Below are positions 54,649 through 61,809 of a stretch of DNA of 64,000 nucleotides, in pieces; the first letter of the stretch is position 1, and each line of letters starts with the position of its first letter. Made by a program: the position numbers and the translations under genes. Source of the DNA: Hymenobacter cellulosivorans (lineage in GTDB: Bacteria; Bacteroidota; Bacteroidia; Cytophagales; Hymenobacteraceae); contig NZ_CP095049.1 of NCBI RefSeq assembly GCF_022919135.1, forward strand, positions 4,220,501-4,284,500. The letters are read 5' to 3'. The notes under the pieces were generated by a model, which was not told the origin of the DNA, did not search any database, and saw only the letters and a program-made list of their open reading frames with translations.

Positions 54649-55470
54649 TTACCGCCGGATTTCGCCTTTCAAGTGCTCTACAAAGCGGTTGAATTCGGGC
54701 TCGGCTTCCACGTTGGGGTGCCAGGCCAGGCCCATGCCGGCCAAATCGTACTGGTGGTCTTTGCTGATGGTGGCGCCGGGTAGCAGCTGGCCGCTGGCAT
54801 CCCGCTCGTAGCCCATCAGCCAGAGCGTGTCCGACAAGGCCGTGGTAGTAGCAATATCGTGGGAAACGATGACGACCGTATTGAGTTCGTCCATCGTGGT
54901 GACTTCCAGGATAATTTTCTTCACTTCGTCAATCATGGCTACGTCGAGGCCGGAGAAGGGCTCGTCGAGCAGGATCAGGTGGTCGGAGCACAGAAGCTGC
55001 TGGGCAATGGCGGCCCGCTGGCGCTGCCCGCCCGAGAGCTGAGCCGGAAACTTCTTGCCGTGCAAGTCCAGCCGGAACCGCTCCAGGTAGGCCTGCACTT
55101 CGCGCCGGGCGGCTTCGGGCTCGTGCTTGCGGGCGGCGGCCAGCAGCAGGTTGTCGGCCAGGGTACGGTGGTTGAACAACGGGTAGCGCTGCTGCACCAA
55201 ACCCACGTCGCCGGCCTGCACCGGGTGCTGCTCCTCCCCGACCCGCACCGCGCCCGTGGCCGGGTGGGTGAGGCCGGCAATGATGCGGCAGAGCACCGAC
55301 TTGCCGATGCCCGAGCGGCCGTAGAAGCCCACAACCTGCCCCTGGGTCATATTGGGCCGTACCACGTTCAGCACCTGGGCGCTGATGTCGCGCAGCACCA
55401 GCTCGCCGTTATAGCGCATCGATACGCCCTCCAGGGTCAGTACCGGTTCTTTATGAAAGTAAGGAGTCAT
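54649..55470 (-). CDS. ABC transporter ATP-binding protein, NitT/TauT-like
   Basis: The 273-residue ATPase has Walker A GFYGRSGIGKSVLCRIIAGL, the signature LSGGQRQRAAIAQQLL, Walker B LILLDEPFSGLD and the switch His in VVIVSHDIATT. The start at 55470 (MTPYFHKEPVLTLEGVSMRY) directly follows an octamer array, and the 28 upstream in-frame residues are the translated repeat. The cognate permease is upstream. Confidence 0.9.
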   Translation of the reverse strand: MTPYFHKEPVLTLEGVSMRYNGELVLRDISAQVLNVVRPNMTQGQVVGFYGRSGIGKSVLCRIIAGLTHPATGAVRVGEEQHPVQAGDVGLVQQRYPLFNHRTLADNLLLAAARKHEPEAARREVQAYLERFRLDLHGKKFPAQLSGGQRQRAAIAQQLLCSDHLILLDEPFSGLDVAMIDEVKKIILEVTTMDELNTVVIVSHDIATTTALSDTLWLMGYERDASGQLLPGATISKDHQYDLAGMGLAWHPNVEAEPEFNRFVEHLKGEIRR

Positions 55471-55626
55471 GGGCGGTGAAACAGTGAAATGGTGACTGAG
55501 CGGTGAATGCACTGTTCTTGTGGTAATTTTTGCGGAGGATGAAAAATTTACCACGCTTCTGAGGGAAACGGGTGTGGTATTTTTTCATACTTTGGAAAAA
55601 TTACCACGCCTCATTATCACACCTAG
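55471..55626. repeat. Octamer array plus two GTGGTAATTTTT hairpins between permease and ATPase
   Basis: Sense octamers (TCACCGCT, CAGTCACC, TCACTGTT type units, 55473-55508) abut the ATPase start codon, preceded by an AGAACA box (55513-55519 on the other strand TGTTCTT). Two imperfect hairpins built from GTGGTAATTTTT and its complement lie at 55520-55554 and 55574-55607. Confidence 0.7.
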
Positions 55627-56403
55627 CTAGCTGGCCGCAGTCAAAGCCGAATGGGGGAAAAACACCCGGCGCAGGAGCACGAAGACATAGTCCTGCAGGG
55701 CCCCGGTAGCCAGGATGACCAGCTGAATGGCCAGCACTCCGTCGAGGTGGAGGTAGCGGTTCTGCTTGTAGAGCAGCAGCCCGATGCCGCCTTCCGACTG
55801 GTAAAGGGTTTCGACCAGCGTAATCATCGTCCAGATGATGGCGAAGTTCTGGCGCACCACTTCCAGCATCAAATCCAGCTTGCCCAGCACCACCACTTCC
55901 AGAAAGCTGCGCCACTCGCCCAAACCCAGGGTGCGGGCGTGGTCCATTTCCTCCTGAGTCGTGGTCAGAATCACGCTGGTCATGCCCGTGACCAGGTACA
56001 CGGTGGTGGCAAACACGAGCACCGAGAGCTTGACCTGATGGCCCGAGCTGAGCATGAGCGCCATGAAAAAGGTGAGGCCCGTGAGCGTGAGGTAGCGCAT
56101 CTTGGTGGCCGCGTAGGCAATGGGCCGAAAAAACGGCAGGGCCGTGAGGTAGGATATAATCAGGGCCAGCACCGTGCCGATAGCCAGCGCCTGCAGGGCC
56201 GTGGTCATGCTGGCCCAAAGCTCCTGCAACAAGCCCTGGGAGGTGATTAGGTCGCCCAACGCGCGCAGCACCTGGCCCAAGCTGGGGAACAGCTGCAGGG
56301 GAAAAAACACCCAGAGCAGCACCAGCACCAATAACTGGGCGCCCACCATGGTGGCAAACACCGGTCGGCTGGGCTGGGCATTGGGGGCAAATAGCTCTTT
56401 CAT
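55627..56403 (-). CDS. ABC transporter permease, NitT/TauT-like
   Basis: The 258-residue membrane protein has about six helices (VGAQLLVLVLLWVFFPLQLF, ALAIGTVLALIISYLTALPF, YLTLTGLTFFMALMLSSG) and the EAA loop DHARTLGLGEWRSFLEVVVL that docks the ATPase. Family members import nitrate, sulfonates or similar small anions. Its start codon abuts an octamer array. Confidence 0.88.
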   Translation of the reverse strand: MKELFAPNAQPSRPVFATMVGAQLLVLVLLWVFFPLQLFPSLGQVLRALGDLITSQGLLQELWASMTTALQALAIGTVLALIISYLTALPFFRPIAYAATKMRYLTLTGLTFFMALMLSSGHQVKLSVLVFATTVYLVTGMTSVILTTTQEEMDHARTLGLGEWRSFLEVVVLGKLDLMLEVVRQNFAIIWTMITLVETLYQSEGGIGLLLYKQNRYLHLDGVLAIQLVILATGALQDYVFVLLRRVFFPHSALTAAS

Positions 56404-56716
56404 ACTGTGAGTTAGTGAATGAGTGACTTAGTGAGTTTTGTTCTGTTGGCGCAAATGGCGCTGGGGAAGCGGCAGGCGCTCAACTCACTTGGTTGAGGAA
56501 GGACTAGACTTACTTCACAGCCCGAAGAAGCCCCGCTCCGGGCGGGACTTCTTCTTCGCTATGCATTAGAATAGGACACGTTGGATAAGTCGGCTAGGAT
56601 AAGGCACGATGGATAGAGAGTTTGTGACCTAGTGAGTCAATGTTCTGCTGGTGTAGTTTGACCCATTCGCGCAGCTCGAAGGGTAAACTCACCATCTCAC
56701 TAGTTCACCATCTCAC
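56404..56716. repeat. 313-bp octamer-repeat gap between binding protein and permease genes
   Basis: No gene is present. Octamer arms lie at 56404-56435 (ending at the permease ATG), about 56621-56640, and 56686-56716 (starting at the binding-protein stop). TGTTCTGTTGGCGCAAATG at 56439-56457 and TGTTCTGC at 56641 repeat the GAACA core seen between exbB and exbD. A hairpin of GAAGAAG-CCCGC with GCGGG-CTTCTTC sits at 56524-56554. Confidence 0.8.
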
Positions 56717-58495
56717 CTAGTTGCCCAGCACGATTTCCACCCGGCGGTTTTTGGCGCGGCCGTCGAGCGAGGCGTTGCTGGCCAGGGGTTCGGTGGCGCC
56801 GTGGGCGTAGATCTGCACCCGGCCCTCAGGGAAGGCGCTGGAGCTTTTGCGGCTCAGCCACTGCTGCACGGCCAGGGCCCGGTCTTCGCTGAGCTGCTGG
56901 TTTTTCTGCGGGTCGCCCTGGTTGTCGGTGTGGCCGTGGACGGCTACTTTCAGGCGGCCGGCTACTACGAGGTCGTCGAAGAGCTGGTTCAAATCCCGCT
57001 CGGCGGCCGGGGTGAAGGTGCTCTGGCCGGTTTCGAACTCGATGTTCCAGGCCCGCTTGCTCACGCTACGGCGGATTTCATCGTCGGCGGCAAACTGCTG
57101 CTTGTCGGCCGGCGCAATGGCCTTGCCCTTGTACTGGCTCTGCAATTTCTTGAGCAGGTTCAGGTCCAGCATCTGGTCCAGGGGCACGTAGCTGGGCAGT
57201 TCCTTAGGATAGAGCTTGTGCTGCACGTCGCCGAAGGTTTTGTATACCGAGGCGTAGACATTGGTACCGCCTTCCTCCAGGCCAAACAAGGCCAGGTTAT
57301 CGGCGAAGTTGAAGGCCTTGCTCCCACCCAGCTCCACGACTTCGCCGGTGCGGTCGGCCTCACTTACTCCTTTATAATAGCGCAGCCAGTAACCGCCATT
57401 CTTGTCTTTGTCGCCGTACACTTCGGCCGAAATATCGGCGGCGCGGCTCAGGGCCTCGGGGTGACTTTTCACCTGGTCGCCGGCCACGGCCAGGGCCATC
57501 ATCATGCCTTCCACCTCTTTGGTATGGGCGTCGTACCAGCGCTTAGTCGTGACCATGATGTTGGGCATCTGGTTGCTGTAGTCCTTGGTCGAGACGATGT
57601 TGACCAGGCCGCCTTTCTGCTTGGCAATATTCACGTCGCCGGGCGTCCAGGTGGCTACGGCATCGGCGGGCACGTCGACTTTCACGCCGGTGTCCTTGCC
57701 TTTCACCACCTTGGTGCGCTGCTCAGGCTTGCCGGTAATGTACTTTTCGGCGGCAGCCAAAAAATCGGGGGCGGCCATGAAGTTCACCGCTTCGGGGTCG
57801 TAGGTGGTTTCGTCGGGGTTTACTTTCAGGCCATTGTCGGCGCACCACTTCAGGGCAATGTTCTGGTCGCCGTCGCGCAGGTAGCAGGCAATGGTTTTGC
57901 CCAGGGCCGCCTTGGGGTTGTCGAGCCATTCCTTGGGGCCCATCAGCTTGTCTTCGCCAAACGACTTGCCGCAGCTGTAGGGCAGAATCTGTAAGCCCGT
58001 GCCGGCTTTTTCCAGCTGGCTCTGCACCGCCGAGAAGGCCGGCAGCCCGTCGCCCATAATGCTCACAATCAAACCCGGCGTTTCGGGGTTCTGCTCCATA
58101 TCCAGGGCGTTTTTGACCAGGTCGGCCTGCATTTTGGCCACGTCGTCCTGGCGCACGATCTGCAGGTTGATGCCGTTGGCGGCCATGCTGGAGCCCTCGG
58201 TGGTGCGGGGGCCGCCGTTGGCCAGCATACCGGCCATCTGCGAGTTCCAGGCCATTACTTCCCAGGTCACCGGGGCACCCTTCTCGGTGGGTGTGCTGCC
58301 CGGTAGTGGGGCTAGCGGCACGGCCTGGTTGGTGCGGGTGCCGGCCGTTTGGGTTGGCAGCTCAATAGAATTAAGCAGCACCGACTCCGTAGCGGCCTTT
58401 TTAAACAGCAGGCCGCTGCCGATAAGCTTGTTGATGCCGAAGTAGAGCAGCGCCACAATCAGGGCACCGATTACGATTTTACCGCGCGTTGTCAT
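56717..58495 (-). CDS. ABC substrate-binding protein fused to an OmpA peptidoglycan-binding domain
   Basis: The 592-residue protein has an N-terminal membrane anchor (GKIVIGALIVALLYFGINKL, residues 5-24), a short linker, a NitT/TauT-like type II periplasmic binding domain (about 75-420, with VTWEVMAWNSQMAGMLANGG, PYSCGKSFGEDKLMGPKEWL and VNIVSTKDYSNQMPNIMVTT), and a C-terminal OmpA-like domain (about 478-592, VAVHGHTDNQGDPQKNQQLS and SLDGRAKNRRVEIVLG). It would be tethered to both the inner membrane and peptidoglycan, unlike free binding proteins. The start at 58495 follows a heptamer array. Confidence 0.88.
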   Translation of the reverse strand: MTTRGKIVIGALIVALLYFGINKLIGSGLLFKKAATESVLLNSIELPTQTAGTRTNQAVPLAPLPGSTPTEKGAPVTWEVMAWNSQMAGMLANGGPRTTEGSSMAANGINLQIVRQDDVAKMQADLVKNALDMEQNPETPGLIVSIMGDGLPAFSAVQSQLEKAGTGLQILPYSCGKSFGEDKLMGPKEWLDNPKAALGKTIACYLRDGDQNIALKWCADNGLKVNPDETTYDPEAVNFMAAPDFLAAAEKYITGKPEQRTKVVKGKDTGVKVDVPADAVATWTPGDVNIAKQKGGLVNIVSTKDYSNQMPNIMVTTKRWYDAHTKEVEGMMMALAVAGDQVKSHPEALSRAADISAEVYGDKDKNGGYWLRYYKGVSEADRTGEVVELGGSKAFNFADNLALFGLEEGGTNVYASVYKTFGDVQHKLYPKELPSYVPLDQMLDLNLLKKLQSQYKGKAIAPADKQQFAADDEIRRSVSKRAWNIEFETGQSTFTPAAERDLNQLFDDLVVAGRLKVAVHGHTDNQGDPQKNQQLSEDRALAVQQWLSRKSSSAFPEGRVQIYAHGATEPLASNASLDGRAKNRRVEIVLGN

Positions 58496-58497
58496 GG

Positions 58498-58535
58498 TAG
58501 TTGTTGGTTGTTCGTTGTCAGTTGTTTGGTTGGTC
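58498..58535. repeat. Heptamer array upstream of the binding-protein gene
   Basis: Plus-strand 7-bp units (TTGTTGG, TTGTTCG, TTGTCAG, TTGTTTG) end 4 bp from the start codon of the minus-strand binding-protein gene. This is the same family as the arrays at 46481 and 49654, but with one arm only. Confidence 0.75.
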
Positions 58536-58538
58536 GAG

Positions 58539-58565
58539 TTCCCCTCCTTAAAGGAAGGAGGGGAA
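58539..58565. repeat. CCCCTCCTT palindrome
   Basis: TTCCCCTCCTT (58539-58549) and AAGGAGGGGAA (58555-58565) are perfect inverted copies with a 5-nt loop. It lies between the PspA-like and binding-protein genes and has no T run. Confidence 0.6.
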
Positions 58566-58620
58566 TTGGTCGGGCTTTGCTTAGCCGAGCAGACAGCCCA
58601 GACCGAGGGCAAGCAGCAGG

Positions 58621-59616
58621 TTAATCCAGCAGATTAGAATAGGCATCGTTAGTAGCTTTAGCGGTGGCGGCAGCGCCACTCAGGGCACTGGAACTAGGCT
58701 GCTCATTAAGCAAGGTGTTGAAGTCGCCCTGCTGGTATTTCTCCAGCAGGCGCTGGCCCTTCTCGCTCATCACCCCGTTCTGAATGTCCATTTCCTTCAC
58801 GAACTCCTGGCTGTAGCGCATGGCCTGCTTGATCTGCCCCAGCTGCTGGGCCATGTCCTGGGCTACCCGGTCCGTGGCCATGTCGAAGAAGTACTTCTTG
58901 TCGGGGTCGCCGCGCAGGATGTTCATGGCGGCCCGCATGCCGGAGGAAGTGCGCTTCACCAGCTCGTACTCGTCCTTGAGCAGGTTGACCTTGAACTTGG
59001 AGTTGTCGATCTGACGCAGGGCGGCTTTCAGAATCTGGCGCATCACCAGCGTCACGTTGGCCGTGGTCGTCAGCATGGGCTGCAGACGGCTATTGTAGTC
59101 TTCCAGCTGAGCGGCCCGGGAAGCGTAGGATTCGGCGAAGTCCTTTTCGCCCTTGCGGGCAGCCGAGTCAGCCAGGCGCAGGTACTCCTGGAGCTGCTGC
59201 TTGTTGGCGTCCATCTTGCGCTTCACCAGCTCGTGGGCCCCTTCAATGTGCCCCACTTCCGACTCCATGTTCTGGGCTTCCTTCTCGGTATTGCGGATGT
59301 AGTCCTGCATAATCCCGATGGGGTCCGTCTCGACGAAGATGCCGGCCGCGGTGCGGAAGATGCGTTGCCCGGCGTACCACAGCCCGGCCTTGATCCGCTT
59401 GCTGGTGACAATCAAAAAGAGGACGAACAGCACCCCGAGCCCGAAGCCGAGCTTGACCGTGTCGAAGACAATGTCGACCAGATAGGGCACGATCTGGCCC
59501 CAGAAGTAGACGCCGGCCCCGGCGGCGGCGGTCAGAAAAACCCAGCCCGCGGCCTTTTCGGGCTTTTGCCATTTGGGTAAATCCGTAGAAGTACCGGCAG
59601 GAAGCAACGTATTCAT
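58621..59616 (-). CDS. Membrane-anchored PspA-like coiled-coil protein
   Basis: The 331-residue protein has two N-terminal hydrophobic segments (AAGWVFLTAAAGAGVYFWGQ and LGFGLGVLFVLFLIVTSKRI) and then long helices with PspA/IM30 features (IMQDYIRNTEKEAQNMESEV, FAESYASRAAQLEDYNSRLQ, MRAAMNILRGDPDKKYFFDM). Classic PspA lacks membrane helices, so this is a variant. It probably senses or supports the inner membrane and is encoded with an ABC system. The start at 59616 abuts an octamer array. Confidence 0.7.
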   Translation of the reverse strand: MNTLLPAGTSTDLPKWQKPEKAAGWVFLTAAAGAGVYFWGQIVPYLVDIVFDTVKLGFGLGVLFVLFLIVTSKRIKAGLWYAGQRIFRTAAGIFVETDPIGIMQDYIRNTEKEAQNMESEVGHIEGAHELVKRKMDANKQQLQEYLRLADSAARKGEKDFAESYASRAAQLEDYNSRLQPMLTTTANVTLVMRQILKAALRQIDNSKFKVNLLKDEYELVKRTSSGMRAAMNILRGDPDKKYFFDMATDRVAQDMAQQLGQIKQAMRYSQEFVKEMDIQNGVMSEKGQRLLEKYQQGDFNTLLNEQPSSSALSGAAATAKATNDAYSNLLD

Positions 59617-59737
59617 ATGGTGAGATGGTGAACTAGTGAGGTGGTGAGCTTGATGTTTTAGAGGGAGGTTGATAGTTGGCAGCTGAAATGGTGGCGCTGA
59701 AAAACTCACCATTTCACCACCTCACTAGTTCACCCCT
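59617..59737. repeat. Inverted octamer element between the coiled-coil and PspA-like genes
   Basis: Arms at 59617-59649 and 59703-59735 share a 21-bp perfect inverted match (TCACCACC-TCACTAGT-TCACC). The right arm supplies the last codons and the stop codon of the upstream coiled-coil gene; the left arm abuts the PspA-like ATG. Confidence 0.85.
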
Positions 59738-60438
59738 AAGAGGAAGGACTGGGCGGCCTGACGGTGGGCTTTCAGGTCGGCGGCGGCGCTGGCGTTGGCC
59801 AGTTCGTAGGAAGCCAGCGAGGACTGGGCCTTCTGGCGCTCGGCTACGAGCTGCTGCTGGGTAGCCTGGAGCTGCTGACTTTTGGCTTCTAGCTGCTTGG
59901 TCAGCTCCGTTAGCTCGGCCTGCAGGCGCTGCTCCTGGCCCGTGAGCTGCACGATGGTGCTGGGCTGGGCGTTGGCAATTTTGAGCTCCCCCATCTTTTC
60001 CTGGTGGCGCTCCAGCACTTTATTGCGGTCGGCCACCAGCTTCTGTTCCAGCTGCTCACCCGTGGTTAGCAGCGTAGCCGCGTCGAGGCCCGTGACGGCG
60101 GCAAAGGCGTGAAAGGCGGTTTGGTAGAGCACCGGCCCGGCAAGTCCGCTGGCAGCCATGCTCTTTACCATTTTGGTGTAGGCCACGAAGTCTTTGCCGT
60201 CGCCGGCCAGCAGCGAGGCAATGTGGTCGAGGTGACGCTGCTCGGGCTGGGTTACCGCGGGCTGGTTGAGGGCGAACGTGCCGATTCCGGGCGTTACGGG
60301 CAATTGCTGGGGGACCGGCGTTGGCAGGGGCAGTACTGGTTGGGTAGGGCCTTTGCTGGCCTTACCCGGGGCGCTGGGGCTGTCGGCTTCAACGAAGAAG
60401 TCTTTGGTGGCTTTGGCGAGGTTGTCGAAAAGGTCCAT
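59725..60438 (-). CDS. Coiled-coil protein of the PspA-like/ABC operon
   Basis: The 237-residue protein starts MDLFDNLAKATKDFFVEADS, has a Pro-rich segment (PVLPLPTPVPQQLPVTPG), a helical region (HLDHIASLLAGDGKDFVAYT) and a long coiled coil (TELTKQLEAKSQQLQATQQQ). It has no signal peptide or membrane helix, so it is probably cytoplasmic and may bind the PspA-like partner encoded next. It is the first gene of the operon. Its C-terminal GVN and stop codon lie in the repeat arm, so the true ancestral end may have been different. Confidence 0.7.
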   Translation of the reverse strand: MDLFDNLAKATKDFFVEADSPSAPGKASKGPTQPVLPLPTPVPQQLPVTPGIGTFALNQPAVTQPEQRHLDHIASLLAGDGKDFVAYTKMVKSMAASGLAGPVLYQTAFHAFAAVTGLDAATLLTTGEQLEQKLVADRNKVLERHQEKMGELKIANAQPSTIVQLTGQEQRLQAELTELTKQLEAKSQQLQATQQQLVAERQKAQSSLASYELANASAAADLKAHRQAAQSFLLGVN

Positions 60439-60828
60439 GCGAGCGGCAGGTTAGCTGATTGGGGATATGGCCCTGTTGCCAAGACCAGTGCCGCCGCCGG
60501 GCGCATTTTCAGAAACACTACCCAATACCCTGATTATCAATTACTAAAAATATCAATCAGTTATTAACAGCCGTTCGATGGGCGCGAAACCTTTCCATTT
60601 TGGTAGGGCAGTTTGCCAAAACAGAGTACCGGCCGCCGTATATACCGATGCAAACGGCCAGGCCAGAGCCGATACCTGCTTACCGCCGCCGCTGCGCTTT
60701 CGGATCGGCCACCAGAAGGAAGACGACGGGCAGCCTTCCCGGACAAGGTGGCCCGGGAGTTCAGCGGCTGTTTGCGGCCAACTTCCGTTCTTTGTTTTCT
60801 GCTCTTACCCTCACCTCCTATTGCCTTC
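60439..60828. other. Intergenic region before the nuclease gene
   Basis: No gene is supported. An AT-rich part (60515-60565) probably carries the divergent promoters. TTTTGG...CCAAAA forms a weak inverted repeat at about 60597-60621. The nuclease frame is open upstream to 60613 but this extension shows no conserved features. Confidence 0.5.
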
Positions 60829-61692
60829 ATGAGTACCACTAGATTTTCTACCGCCGCATTGCTGGCGCTGGGCCTGCTCGCGGCTGCCTGCTCCAAGGAA
60901 ACGGAAGAAGCAAAGCCCGTCGTCCCCGAAGCACCGCTGCCTGAGCACATCACGCTGGGCAACCCCAGTGGGGCCACGGCCGACGTTAATCAGCCCACTA
61001 ATTACCTGCTGCTGAAAAGCCAGTATGCCGTGTCGTACCACCGCGACCGGGGCATTCCCAATTGGGTAAGCTGGCACCTCAGCCCTGAGTGGCTGGGCTC
61101 GGCTCCCCGTCAGGACGACTTCCGCCCCGACGCCACGTTACCGGCCGGGTGGTATCAGGTAGGCACCAGCAGCTACACCGGCTCGGGCTTCGACCGGGGC
61201 CATAATTGTCCCTCCGCCGACCGCACCAAGACTGTAGCCGACAACTCGGCGACTTTCCTGATGACCAACATGGTGCCCCAGGCCCCACGAAACAACCAGC
61301 AGACCTGGGCTAACCTGGAAGACTACTGCCGCACCCTGGTTAATCAGGGCAATGAGCTGTATATCCTTATGGGTAATTATGGCAAAGGCGGCACTGGCTC
61401 CAGCGGCTACAAGGAAACCCTCGACAACGGCCGCATTACGGTGCCTCAGCGCATCTGGAAGGTCATTGTGGTATTGCCCCAGGGCAACGACGACGTGAGC
61501 CGCGTCGGCAGCACTACTCGGATCATTGCCGTGGATACGCCCAATGACAATACCCTTAGCACCAGCTGGGGCAGCTACCGTACCACCGTCGACGCCATCG
61601 AAGCGGCTACCGGCTACGACATCATGTCGCGGGTGCCAGTGGGCATTCAGGCTCCGCTGGAAGCCAAAACGGATACCGGCCCCACGCAGTAG
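60829..61692 (+). CDS. Secreted lipoprotein DNA/RNA non-specific endonuclease
   Basis: The 287-residue protein has a lipoprotein signal with lipobox LLAAAC (near residue 21) and the His-Me finger motif GSGFDRGHNCPSADRT with catalytic His, then FLMTNMVPQAPRNNQQTWAN including the metal-binding Asn. It resembles the Serratia-type NUC family. It likely degrades external nucleic acid for nutrition. It stands alone with a terminator downstream. Confidence 0.92.
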   Translation: MSTTRFSTAALLALGLLAAACSKETEEAKPVVPEAPLPEHITLGNPSGATADVNQPTNYLLLKSQYAVSYHRDRGIPNWVSWHLSPEWLGSAPRQDDFRPDATLPAGWYQVGTSSYTGSGFDRGHNCPSADRTKTVADNSATFLMTNMVPQAPRNNQQTWANLEDYCRTLVNQGNELYILMGNYGKGGTGSSGYKETLDNGRITVPQRIWKVIVVLPQGNDDVSRVGSTTRIIAVDTPNDNTLSTSWGSYRTTVDAIEAATGYDIMSRVPVGIQAPLEAKTDTGPTQ

Positions 61693-61741
61693 CTCAAACC
61701 ATTTTTACACATTTGGATATATCCTTTTGTGCAAACACAAG

Positions 61742-61782
61742 CACCCCCGGGTCGCCTTGCGCTGCAGGGCAACCCGGGGGTG
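61742..61782. terminator. Convergent hairpin between nuclease and kinase genes
   Basis: CACCCCCGGGT (61742-61752) pairs with ACCCGGGGGTG (61772-61782), with inner GCC/GGC pairs. There is no T run, so it may act only as a weak or factor-aided terminator. Confidence 0.55.
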
Positions 61783-61809
61783 TAACAGTTGCTTTCAGCC
61801 GACTGCTTG

